Assembly (NCBI GenBank): GCA_009801085.1
Contig: VNWV01000005.1
Location: 3,123,608-3,187,607 of the forward strand
Direction of reading: 5' to 3'
DNA from: Lasiodiplodia sp. COLG20
Taxonomy: Eukaryota > Ascomycota > Dothideomycetes > Botryosphaeriales > Botryosphaeriaceae
DNA length: 64,000 bases
Shown: one piece after another, positions 36,454-48,156 of the stretch
Layout of the letters: every line of letters begins with the position of its first letter
Numbering within the stretch: the first letter of the stretch is position 1
The notes under the pieces: generated by a model
Told to the model about the DNA's origin: nothing
What the model saw: the letters and a program-made list of their open reading frames with translations, nothing else
The model's database searches: none
Position numbers and translations under genes: made by a program

Positions 36454-37876
36454 TGCGGGCAAGAAGGCAGTCGAAATGGGTGCGATCCGGATCAGGGCAG
36501 TGTGGAGGTGGTGGGCGGGCAAGAGAGAGAGATTTGGGGGACTGAAACAGAAGGGTGGGCAGCGGGCGACTTTTGAGAACGAGGCCCTGGGATGCGATGC
36601 GGAGCCGAAAGTGTCAGCAAGCCCTTCTAGAGGCCGCTAATTGGCTGTGCCACTGTGACTACTAAGGGCCAGATTAGAACGCCTCGGAGACAGCTCGCTG
36701 ATCCTCGCGCCCGGCACCTGCATCGCCTGAGATTCCGCTCAGCTTGGCCTTAGCGGCCTGAATTTGCTCCATAAAGGCCTCCCTTTCCGCCCCAGCGACC
36801 TCGGCGTAACCCGTGCACCGTCGCTTTGTTCTGGGAAGCGAACAATGGCTGCCGAACATGCCGCCCCTCTATCGGAGTTTGGGGCGCGCGTGGCCGCAGG
36901 GCCGCCGCGCCACAACAGGGCCCTTTTTACTTTTTTTTCCTCCGGCCCGCGATGATGGCCGCTGCGTTCGGCGTCGCACACTTCACACCTCGCGCCGCAG
37001 GAGAACATGGCACACTCCGCGTCTCTATTTACAGACCAGCCACCGCAGCCTCGGCCGCCACGCGCGAGCTGAAATCCGGGGTAATGCGAGGCGTGGCATC
37101 TTTCGGCTACCACGGCTCCCGGGAACCGCTTCCACTGGCTGGCCGCGCCAGGCACTGGATGGACCTGATTGCCAGATCTAGATGAGTCTTGGCTCGCAGC
37201 GGTAACTCTCTCCGCGCCCCTCCGTCGTCCAATGGTTCTCTGCGCATTACGCACCGGGAGCTGACGGGAGCCCGCGCACCCCCAACCAATTATACACCCC
37301 TCTATGCCTACACAGCCCACTTGCGTAACGTCGCTCTACTCAGCTTTGTATGATCGTGCATGTGCTTACTGCATTTGAAAGCAGAAACATGCTCCGATAC
37401 TGCAGACCGACATAGTCAAACCCCGCTTTTCTTATCTCAACACGAAACCCGAGCTCTCGAGGAGGGCCTTCGCTTTCTCACGTGCACGTACATTGGTCTC
37501 CTCGCACTCCTTTCCGAACTATGTCAAGCTCTGTATTGATACAAACAACCCCGGAGTAAAGTGCCCAAGCCGTCTCGCAATCCAGCGACTATTATGTACG
37601 GCATGGTAGTTAATGATCGAGACTATCAGACTCAGGTCATGTGGGTATCTGGATCCAGAGCGCCTCCCGAAAGCAAAGCGGCCCGCCCTGTCGAAAACTT
37701 CCCAAATAAAACCACCTTACCTGCTACTCCCTGGAATGCCCTTATGTACCCGGTCCGTGTTTTATGTGCATATAAATAAAGCAAAAAAGGACCCTACTGT
37801 TGATGTCGTAAACGACTTGCTCAAGCAATTGCACTGAAAGGCAAAGTGAAACTGCACTCATATGAGACCCATCATC
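36454..37876. other. Intergenic: ALAS promoter and SNF2 3' flank
   Basis: Apart from the weak small ORF at 36674-36859 (listed separately), nothing is supported. The left end is the ALAS promoter. Confidence 0.5.
36674..36859 (-). CDS. Putative 61-residue ORF, unrecognised
   Basis: An ATG-initiated frame encodes MFGSHCSLPRTKRRC, then a charged helical-looking segment (EREAFMEQIQAAKAKLSG) and an acidic/basic tail. The composition looks more protein-like than neighbouring frames. No homologue is recognised and no splice extension is evident. It could equally be chance or the last exon of a gene I could not assemble. Confidence 0.2.
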   Translation of the reverse strand: MFGSHCSLPRTKRRCTGYAEVAGAEREAFMEQIQAAKAKLSGISGDAGAGREDQRAVSEAF

Positions 37877-40800
37877 TCAGTCGTCGTCTTCCGAAAGGTC
37901 AATGTACATCTCTCGCGCCCTGCTTCTGCTTGACGTTGGTGTAGGCCGCTGGGAGCCACGACGGTCGTCCCTGGACCTGGCGGCTGGAGTTTGAAGCCTT
38001 CTCTCCACCGGGCTTGCAAACGCGCTTCTTTGTTTCGTCTGTCGATTGTGACTGGTTAGCATTGCTGGTCGGTGTGTTGCCGATGAAGCTGTTCGAAGGG
38101 ATGGAGTTGTGTACCTCTGGTTTCGGAGGGGACGCCATGGTTCTGTTGCTTTCCGAGACGGTGGTATGCAGATTGCCATCTTGATGAGATGTGGACGTAA
38201 GACTGTCACGTCCCGTAGCCTGTACGCGAGAGTGAGGAAGATTCGGAAGTTTTTGCAGAGTTGCCTGGAGAATCGGTTGGTCGCGAGGCCGGGGTGGATT
38301 GGAGGGACCATTTTGCTTCTCACTGTGAGAAGGCGGAAGAGGCACTATCGAGACCGGCGACAAAGGTTTCGGCCGAGAAGAGGATGGCCCGCTGTGATTA
38401 ACACCGGGAACTTCTGGCACATCTTCACCAAGTTCTGGGCTGACCACACGATTGTCGCCGCGGAGATGCATAGGAATTGGAGCCTTTGGTGGCCCAGGTG
38501 GGTTATTTGGAGTGGATGCCGAATCCCTTGGGGCAAGGATCTCCAGTGTATTCCTTGGAGTTTGGCTAAGCGGGACTTGACGTCTCATGCTGGCGGGCGA
38601 AGGGCCTGCATTATTGATACCAGCATCTGAAGAAGGCAATCCATCGGAACGAATGGTGTCGCGCGTAAAGGTTGGTGCGGTCGATGACATCTGATTGCCG
38701 CCAGCAAAACTGGGTGCGCCAAACTCGAGGAATGGCCGGTCTATCGGGTGAAGATGAGCCGCTTGGAAATTCGGGATTGGGGCTGGACCATTCCGGATAG
38801 CTGCCCCGGTGAAAAGAGCCCTCTGCATTGCTCCGTATGGGTTATTTCTGCTGTCGTCAATTGCTGGATTATCTCTCAAATACTGCTCCCAAGCTTGTGG
38901 GTTTTCCTTCCGCAGTCTCTCTGCTTGGATCATCTTCTTGACTTCTTCGTTCTCTTCTTCATTCAGGACGGCATCCAGGTCTTCGGTCATCAGCGTCTCT
39001 GTGGTCGTGATAGAACGGAGCCCAGCGTCTTTGCCTTCTCTCTGTTGGGCGAGGATTTTATCAAGGACCTTCTTGTCCTTTCCTTGATCTCCAGTAAGAT
39101 CCCCTTGCTCCACCGGTGTAGGCTCAAAGAAGTACTCTCTCATCTTCGCGGCTTGCCTCTCTGGATTCTTGGCATCGACAGTTCTTAATGCAAGCTGAGT
39201 CTTGAAGAGGGCCGAATTCCAAACCTTTGGTTCAAAGGTGCCGCCAACAATCATGCGATACACGAAGACTTCTTTCTCCTGACCAATCCGATAGGCTCTG
39301 CCTATCGCCTGTTCTTCATTCTGGGGATTGAAGCCACAATCCAGAATGATAACCCTGTTGGCGCCTTGAAGGTTGAACCCTGTACCTCCGGCCTTGGTAG
39401 AGATGAGAAAAACGTCAAATTTGCCCTGGTTGAAGTCTTCCATGAGAGCGGGTCGGTTGGACATTTTTGTTTTACCATCCAAGCGAATGTATCTGTAGTT
39501 CTGGCTGGCCAGAACTTTTTCCAGGTAAGTCAGAGAATTTAGTTGCTGTGAGAAGACAAGTACTCGATCACCAGCTGCCTTAGAAAGCCTGATGATCTGC
39601 ATCAGGATTCTTGTCTTGAATGAATGACGCGGAGAGTTATTGTCATGCGCTTGATCGAGAATCGAAACGGCCTGCTCGATAAATGAGCTGGTAAAAGATC
39701 CTCTCATCTCATCATCCAGCTTCTGGCCCTCTGGTAATACATCTTGCTGCTCGTTTGCATCGCTCTCCTCAGCGACTGCACGCTGCGCATTGTCTCGTGG
39801 TTTGTCTCCTGCGTTGTCTCGTCGTGCCTGCTGGTCTTTCAGCTTGTTCACGAACACAGCTGGATGGCAGCAGAGCAAATTGAGGAGATGAATCCACACC
39901 CACATCCTGGTTGTGGTGATCTTCTTCCTGTCTCCCACCAGAAGTTGCCGGATGCAGAGATTGTAGAGCTCCTCCTGTAGAGCAGTGAGGGGCACAGTGA
40001 TGACAAACTCAACCTTGGATTTGAGGTCATCCTTGAGCACCGTAATGTTTGCCCTACTGATCTTCGGCCCTATCTCGCTTTTAAGGACACGAAGCTTTTT
40101 CAACGCTTTTCGGTGTTCGTATGGAGTACTGTCTTTGTAAAGGCCTTCCTCGATGGGCTCTACGAAGTGAGCTTTGAATTCCTTTTGGCTGCCCAGGTAT
40201 CCCGGCGAGACCCAGTCGATCATAGACCAGTACTCGGTAAGGTTGTTGGCCAAGGGCGATCCGGTCAAGGCTAATCTCGCTTTAGATTTGAACTTGTCGA
40301 CAACCTCCCGAATGGCGCTTTTGACAGACTTCATCTTGTGGGCTTCATCAGCAACGATGATGGTTGGTCCCTCAAGCAGTGCCTCCTGAAGGTCACGAAG
40401 TTCTTGTTTAGATGCCCTGACGGAGTTCTTTTCGCTGAGAAAATTGCGGAACATCTCGTAAGACATCACCAAAATGCCGCCATGCTCGTCCCAATTGAAG
40501 ATCTTCTTCAGGCGTGCAACAGGCGGATCGTCGGCGTTTACGTAACTGACGGTTTTAAGCTTGTTAGATGCGGACTTTGGGATCCAATGGTAGATTTCGT
40601 CTAGCCAGTTGTTTATCAGAGAGGCGGGACAAAGGATAAGAGCTTGCATACGACGCAGCTCGTCAGGAATCTGTTTCTGGATTTGCTCGTGAGGAGAAGT
40701 CGCGGCTTCAACGATCGTGACAAGAAGAGTAATTCTATGCGAATTAGCGATACGTATTCGTCAGAGGAACAGCCGTACTTACACTTGCATGGTTTTGCCG

Positions 40801-43714
40801 AGACCCATGGTATGAGCAAGGAGGCAGCCTTGAGCGTCAGTTTTCCCAGCCTCAACTAGTTCGCGCCACATGAACTTGACGCCTTCAATCTGGTGGGCCT
40901 TGATCCTCGAACCGATGAATGGGTTGATATGAATGGCTTCGTCCGTGCCAAATTTACCAGGATTGATGATGAGGCGATCGGTCTGTGATTGGGACGAGCC
41001 GGCACGTTCCTGGAATGCCCTTTCTATCTCAACCTGGACTTCAGCGCGCTTTTGCGCGCTTTTTCGAAGCTTGATCGCCGAATCACTTTGTTTGACAATA
41101 TTCTTTCGCCTCTTGTGAGGAGTATTGACTGGTGCTGGTTCGTCTTCCTCGCCTGAGGTAGCGTCTGAATTTTGTCAGTAACTCTAAGCAGATAAACAGA
41201 GGTGGTGAATGACGAAGACTTACGAGCTGAAACAACGTCGGAAGAGGGAGACGGGTATCGTTTCAAGATGCCGATGACGAAGTCGAAGAAACATGAGAAA
41301 TCATGCTTGTTCTGAGGCGTGTCCAGCTTCTCAACGATCTTCCGAATGTACCCAGCAAGTTTTTCAGATGGACTCGACCAGGGTGTGTGGAGGACTTTGT
41401 TCCAACAAGTGTAGAGCCTAGCAAACTTTTTGAGGCCAGCCCATTCCTGGTCAGTGATGTTGAGCACCCTATTATTGCGGCAGAGGCATGTCATGGTCTG
41501 CCAGACTTGATCATGCAAAGTTTTGCGCGTCACGGTCGTGGCGTATTCGCGCATTTGTTTGTATTCCTCTGCTCCAACACTCGTGCGAAGGATCTTCAGT
41601 ACCAGCCTCTTTTTGTCGTTGCGTTCTTCAAGATCGTAGAACTTCCATTTCTCGATCTCAGCAATTGTCGAATATTCCGGTTGAAGTTGGCTTGTAGAGA
41701 TCAGAGAACCAGGAATGACTGAGGGTCTTGAGAAAGAAGGACCAGGAATCGGCGACGAGTCACTCGTGGTTACGCCATCTGAGAGAGCGGTCAGGTCGAT
41801 AACTGAATGCGTAGATCGGGGAGCAGAATCCGGTGGAGGTATCTGCAAACGTTTTGGAGTGGTAGGCAATGAGCTAGCATCGGGGGCATCAACAAGATCG
41901 ACATCACTGTCTTCGGCGGTTATTGGTCCGACACTGACAACCTCATCTGAAACGTCTGCCATGCTAGCCATATCCAGTTCAGAGGACATCTCGTCTTGTC
42001 GTCTTCTTTTTGCCGCCGCCGATTGCTTGGGCGAGATTTGCATGGCATCCTCGTCCTGCTCAATGAAATCTTCCAAGCCGCTAGAGTCCAGCTCAGACTC
42101 GCTATCCAGCGATTCGCCACTTTCCTCTCCAAAGTCGCGGTCTCGGGGCTTGGAAGGCCTCTTTGTGGTGCGTCTCGGGACTGTCTTGATAGCCGGTGGC
42201 TCAGCCTTGAGGTCCCATACAGACAGCAGCCACAGCTGTTCCTCTCTCTGTGATACGCTCTCTTCCAGAGTGGCGCATTGTTGAATAACGTCTTCCCTCC
42301 TGTGCCACAACAAGTCCACAATTGCTTCTTTCAACTTGTTCAGGCGACGATCAATCGTCTTGACTTCATTTTCTGCGGCCGTACGGAGGACACGCTTTGC
42401 ATTAGGACGCCGCGCTTTTCGCCAGATCGTCCTTGCCGTGCGCTGACGTAGGGGGAGCTTCCTTTGCTTCCAGATCTCACCCAGTTCGTGAATCCTTTGC
42501 TGAACAATGTTCGAGACTTCTTCCTTGCTTAGTTGCGGTTGCTTCCATTGTGCCAAGGTCCGCTCTCTCTCCTCTGCATCCAGTTCCGCTTCATACGAGG
42601 AGCTTTCTTCTTCATCGGACTCTCCTAAAGGCGGGAGGATCTCGTCACCATCATGTTTCCATTTTTCGGCAAAGTCGTACCATCCGCTGTTCTGTTGATC
42701 ACTGTTATCGTCATACGGGAGACTACTATCGAAGAAGATGTTGCTCTGCACTCGCAAAGCGTCTTGCTTCGTAGCCTTGATGCCCTTGTCAGTGTGCTCA
42801 AATACTGTAACAGCTCGAGGTCGATTCTCTCGGAGGAGGGCCGATCGATAGGGTTGAATAGTAGTGATTGTCTTGCCGTTTTCTTGCAGGAATTCTCTAC
42901 GGTCAGGCTTGCGGATAAAATGAAGAAACTGGCGGTATATGTATGGGCTAAGGATATGGTGAGCTGTGCCATGGTGTTGAAAGTCCATATCGTCATCCTC
43001 TTCAAGCGTCTGACCTAAGGAGGCATCGCCGTAGAATACCATGTCCACAGGAAAACTCTTTCGAGAAGATGGAGAAAAGGGAGGCTTGGTTTGCACAGTA
43101 TTTGCGAGTGTGGTAGGCGTTGCAGCTAAGGCGAGCCTGCGTTTCTTCCTTCCACTGGCATCCTGGATGATTGTTTCTCCAGGGCGCTTGGTGGTAATTG
43201 TTGCCTGATCCACGGGTCCAGTTGGTTGCGGGTTCATCTCCTCTTCAGTTTCAAGTACAGTGGGCAACATGCCCTCATGTGTCGGGGTTGCCAAACCTGT
43301 TCGAAGTTGCTCAGAGGGCGGAGGCAAGCTGCCAAGCCAGCCACCAACAGGACGACCATATGTCGATGATCCAGCCACACTCTGCATTATTGATGGGGCA
43401 GAAATAGCTGTCTGGGTTGCTAGGTGGTCCGCATATTTTGGAGACTGTTCGCGAAGCTTGTCGATGGCCCAAGAAACAGCTGAAACCCTACCGATAGTCT
43501 TGATGCCAAGTCCATCTTTCAATTTCTGCTCAGAGGTGAAGTAGGTGAGTAAGGCGAAGCCATTTACTTCTTCTTCTCGTAGATGCTCCTCGAGTGAGGT
43601 TGGGTCCGGCATGGGTGCATTTGGTCTCCCTTGAATCCACCAGTCTCTGGACTTACAGAGAGCGTCGACAACATCTTCGACGCTCCAGTCCAGAGGATCT
43701 GAGGCCATGGCCAT
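37877..43714 (-). CDS. SNF2-family ATP-dependent chromatin remodeller (ATRX/Rad54-like) with N-terminal SAM-like domain
   Basis: Four exons: 41224-43714, 40783-41164, 38115-40734 and 37877-38038 (TGA); 1,884 residues, all phases consistent. Start codon 43714 (MAMASDPLDWSVEDVV) is the first ATG. Residues 8-95 resemble a SAM domain (WSVEDVVDALC, LKDGLGIKTIGRVSAVSWAI). A long acidic, Ser-rich and coiled region follows. The helicase core has Walker A HTMGLGKTMQ near 950, DEAH in IIVADEAHKMKS near 1,087, SRPL-type TGSPLANN, and in the second lobe LISTKAGGTGFNLQ and QAIGRAYRIGQ. The C-terminus ends in an acidic DLSEDDD reached through a 76-base intron. It should use ATP to slide or remodel nucleosomes or strip DNA-bound proteins. 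Assignment to ATRX/ARIP4-like rather than Rad54 proper is by motif style. Confidence 0.88.
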
Positions 43715-44728
43715 TCTGAGAAGCACCTGCAATCAAGCGTGGTTGTTCGAGGGCATGTCAGGTCAGTATCTGGGTGGTGTAGGTGTGAAGGCGAGATCCT
43801 GTTGAAGCAAGGTCGTATGAAGCTACAGCGTGAAAGCCTCGGACAATGTGAAGCGCGCCACGTGCAGCTGTTGAGGAAAGACCGCTTCAGCGAAGTTGGT
43901 ACGTGGGTCTGAGCCAGAAGACGCAATTGGAATCAAGACGGGTATGAATAAAAGCTGCGCTGGAAGCAGTCATACGACGTGCTGCGATCGCGCAACTAGG
44001 TCGGTCGAGTCCAGTGACCCAAGTCGAGCTTGCCCTGGGGCTCAGCGAGACAAAGTGCTGTATTTGGACGGACGAAGGCGGTCGGCGAAAAGAGATGCAA
44101 CGACGCGACGCGGAAGGCATCCGCCCGTGGCGCTAAAGCTAGAACCTACGAGACGGGTGTGCGACAAAACTACCGTGCACGGGCCATTGATGCTACCTCC
44201 TTGGCCGTTTTTTACTTTGTGCTCCCCCTTTAGACTTTATCGCGGTGCTCGTTAAAGTCTAAACCAGCTCTTTTCTACTATAACCCACAAGGAGAAATTA
44301 AGTATCTCTGATAGAACCATATCTAGATATATCGGATCTTACAATTACTTTTTTTTTAAGTCTAAAAATCAGTAGTAGCTGATTTTCTAAGACATTATTG
44401 CTTCTACAGAATACCTTTTAACATTTCTAGGGGTGATCGTACTAGAGACCCTAGAAGGCAAAAATACGTGGAAGCTGGCTATTGGCGCAAGGGGGCATCG
44501 ACGCTAAAGCTGTCGTGCTCGCTTAGCGCGCCTGTTTAGGCAAGCGCGGGGTCTTTCACATAGCGGCATCACGCGGCTGCTTTGTCAGAAGTCGCCGTGA
44601 ATGCCACCGCGACAGCATCAGCCACGCCTTCCTTCTCCTCCTCCTCTTCTTGATCATTTATAGACTTCACTTTCACTAGACCGGTCAAAGACGCTGAGCC
44701 ACGACCGGAGGACCTCGCCATCTTCACC
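43715..44728. promoter_or_regulatory. Divergent promoter region of SNF2 and GSH2 genes
   Basis: 1.0 kb separates the two start codons. It contains an AT-rich island (44225-44460) with short inverted repeats and no supported gene. The GSH2-proximal 250 bases are GC-rich. Confidence 0.45.
44229..44460. repeat. AT-rich island with inverted repeats (possible small mobile-element relic)
   Basis: TTTAGACTTTA (44229-44239) and its reverse complement TAAAGTCTAAA (44253-44263) form an 11-bp hairpin, and a related AAGTCTAAAA recurs near 44358. CTAGGG and CCCTAG flank a 16-base spacer near 44430-44455. The block is much more AT-rich than its surroundings. No terminal repeat or target duplication is certain. 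Confidence 0.4.
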
Positions 44729-46540
44729 ATGACGAAGTCGAGATACCCCGCCTACCCGCCTGATATCACCGAGGAACAGGCCCAATTCTTGCTGACCAAT
44801 CTCAATGACTGGTCTATAGCCCACGGTCTTGCTGTGAGACCACCGCCGTCCTTCGTCTCGGCGGCCCAAGATCCTTCTGGAGTACTCGCGTCGACTGCGC
44901 CGGTGACGCTGTTTCCTAGCTTGTTCCCTCGTCAATGCTTCGACGAGGGGTTTGCCATTCAGAAGGCCTATAATGAGCTCTATTCGGCCATCGCCAGGGA
45001 CGAGGAGTGGCTGAAGTCGATAGTAGAAGAGTAAGTTTATTCATGACCCAGTGTGCAGCATTGAAGCATCTATTTGTACGAGTCAGAATGTGTACATCCT
45101 TTTCAATGTAACATCACCCCGCACCAGTTTCATTTCGAATGACAAGACCCGCTCATTATCAAATCGAGACTTCTGCGCAACCCGGTCCAAGGCGGCCAAG
45201 ACTCTCACGTTTCATTTGGATGCAAAATATGAAAAGTGGGGGTGAACTGACATAATGCTTTCACAGACTGCTGGAGGTTGATGATTTTGTCGCAAAGCTT
45301 TGGCAGGTGCATCTTGATGTGAAGAAGGATGGATACGTTCAGGTATACGAAACCGCTCGATTTGTTTGATGAGGTTCTGATATCCTTGCAGGACATGACT
45401 CTGGGCCTCTTTCGCTCCGACTACATGGTCCACTTGGATCCTTCAAGCGGTAACGCAAAGCCGCAGATCAAGCAGGTCGAATTCAACACGATTGCTTCTT
45501 CATTCGGTGGCCTTTCTTCTCAGGTTTCAGCCTTGCATAGATATCTCAACTCGATCGATGCATACCCCGCCGAGGCTGGCTCAGTCATCAAGCAGGACTC
45601 CCTGCCCCAAAGCCAATCTGTGCCGTCCTTGGCTGCGGGGCTGGCGGCAGCGCACAAAGCTTACGGAAGTTCTAAATCGTCGAACCCGCTGTGCGTGCTG
45701 TTCGTGGTCCAGGATCCGGAGAGGAACGTCTTTGACCAGAGACACCTTGAGTACTCTTTATTCGTGGAGAATGGCGTGCGAACGTTCCGCGTGCCGTTCA
45801 GCAAAGTCCTCTCCTACACGAAGCTGGACTCTGAGCGTAATCTGATATACCATCCTCCTCACACGCCTGACAAGGCATTCGAGGTCACCACAGTCTACTA
45901 CCGCGCTGGCTACTCACCGGATGACTTCCCCACGGATGCAGAGTGGACCGCACGCTTGCATTTGGAACGTAGCCGGGCCATAAAGTGTCCCAGCATTTTG
46001 CTCCAGCTCGCGGGCTGCAAGAAAGTTCAGCAGGTGCTTGCCACCCCTCACTCGCCTCACCTGGCTCGGTTTCTACCCAATGAGAGCACCGCGGCACGTG
46101 TGCTGCAAACATTCGCCCCTATCTACCCCATGGACAAGAGCGAGGCGGGGCTGGAAGCGCGTCGGCTTGCCACGGATCCGGCGACAGCCCAGCGCTACGT
46201 GTTGAAGCCGCAGCGCGAAGGTGGCGGCAACAACATCTACCGGGGCGCGATACCTCCCTTCCTGGCGAAGCTGCCGGAATCGCACTGGCCGGCGTACATC
46301 TTGATGGAGATGATCGAGCCGCCGGCGCAGAGCAATGTCATCATCCGCAACGGGGAGGTTCAGAAGGGCGGGGTAATCTGCGAACTGGGCATCTATGGCG
46401 TATGCCTGTGGAAAAAAGACGAAATCTTGGAAAACCGGGAGGCTGGATATCTGCTCAGGACCAAAGGAGACCAGAGTGAAGAAGGCGGGGTTGCCGCGGG
46501 ATTTGGGGCCGTCGACAGCTGTTGTCTGGTAGAGATGTAA
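44729..46540 (+). CDS. GSH2: Glutathione synthetase
   Basis: Exons are 44729-45030, 45267-45342 and 45392-46540 (TAA); 508 residues, in phase. It joins gamma-glutamylcysteine and glycine using ATP to make glutathione in the cytosol. Eukaryotic GSH-synthetase signatures are QVEFNTIASSFGGL, VYYRAGYSPDDFP, RLHLERSRAIKCPSILLQLA, the Gly-rich ATP loop LKPQREGGGNNIYRG and the C-terminal substrate lid EGGVAAGFGAVDSCCLVEM. Intron 1 is unusually long for this window (236 bp). Length matches the family (about 490-510). Confidence 0.97.
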
Positions 46541-48156
46541 TCCTGCGATCCTCCCGGCGGCCGTTCAGCCTCTAGCTACGGCAAAGGGCGGGACCGGGCG
46601 GCGAAGGCGATGTAGCGCGCGAGCGTCGTGCTCCCTTGCTTGGAAGCATAGATACTTTGAGAGAATCCAAGGGTACTTGTGTCGGTGAACCGGGGCTCAA
46701 GAATAGTGTTTAGAGAGGGCCAATGGACAGCGCGCGAGGCCTACACAGGCCGGGACAGGGGCGGCAATTGGTCGCACGCATCCGCGCTTCTCCGCTCTTG
46801 CGTCCAAGACATCTGGGCCGGTGCGGGCGGGCAGCGATCCCGCATTGCCGTCAGCCCCCAGCGAACGCCCCATTCTCGGGAGCTGACCGACGGCGCCGCG
46901 TTTTCGTGACCCGTGAAGAGTTGCGGGTCCCGAGCACAAGGCAATTAATCAATGCTACCCTGCATGCGCGGTCACGATAATCAATCTGCAGCGGAGGCAA
47001 TGCGTTTGCAAAGACTGGCCCGGGATCGCTCAGGGTCCTGGATGGCGTACAGCGCATCGAGCTGAGAGCTCGTGCGGCGGCAGGTTGGCATTTGACGTTT
47101 GGGCCTGACGGGCGCTGGCGCGCCTCCGGACGCGGGCTGACAGGGCGACACGCCGGGCTGAAACAGGCTTCCAGCCACTGCCGGCGAGGCTCGACCAGAG
47201 TCCGCGTCATCCAGGCCGCAGTGAGCAGCATCAGCGGCGGCGGGAGTGAGGGCGGAAGAGACGACACGAGTGCGACGGGTCTTGGCCGGCGCTGGCGTGA
47301 TGCGCCGGCAGCATCTCGCCTCGCGACCCGACGCCACGCACAGACGGTGATTCACAGCTGAGACGCGCAGAAAGAAGCTCCAGCGAGGCACGAGGAGGCC
47401 CACCTTGACAGACCACCGCCTGCAGCCTCAGCCGCGTCCGCTCGCGACCACTCCCCGCCCGGGCCCCAGCACTGCTTGCACGACGCGCAACGCTACCCTG
47501 ACGGCTCGAGATGCCGCGACCAGCCCCTCGAAACATGTGCTCCACGCCATCGACGATATGCCTGCCTCAACCAGTCGCATGCCTCTCGCGCTCTCCTGCG
47601 GACCGTTGGCCTTAGCGCCGACATCCATGGCGGCGACGGCCTGGAGAATGCAATTTCCCTGACGCTTGGATGCGAGCGCTCTGCTTCCCCATCCAGTATC
47701 GCCATTGGCGCCGCCCGGCCACTTTTGGCCACCAATGCTCGCGGGAGCCGCAAATCTCTCATCTAGGCGGAGATCATCCGGCCTCCCCATGCTGTCCCAA
47801 GCTTTGTAGCGTGGTGCATTGCTGGCGGCCGTGCTTCATCTACCCATGCTGTCTGGCATGCCCGCATTATGATCTAACTTGCCTTTACCCTCGGCGCACC
47901 TGCTTCCACCGCTGCTGTCCTTCTCTTCTCCCCTTGCTTGCTGCTTCGAAGAACATCTCTTATCTATTCAGCCTTAATCGCCGCTCCCCGCGCTCGACAA
48001 GACCCGTCAGGCCTGCCACGCGCTCAGAACGCGTCCCCTGGAGCTTGAGGAAATCCACAGCCCTCAATTCCCCCCTGCAACAAAAATTCGCTCTACCATG
48101 GGAGCGCAGAATTGTTGTCATTTTCGGCCGTGAGAACCCCCCATACCGAGGCCGCC
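46541..48156. other. Intergenic: GSH2 3' flank and TM198-like gene promoter/leader
   Basis: 1.6 kb, GC-rich, with many overlapping short open frames on both strands that look like chance. No gene is supported. Confidence 0.5.

Noticed and set aside
46851..47545. Overlapping minus-strand frames between GSH2 and the TM198-like gene
   Set aside because: Several frames are open at once in GC-rich DNA; Ala/Arg/Ser composition, no conserved motif, no splice continuity.
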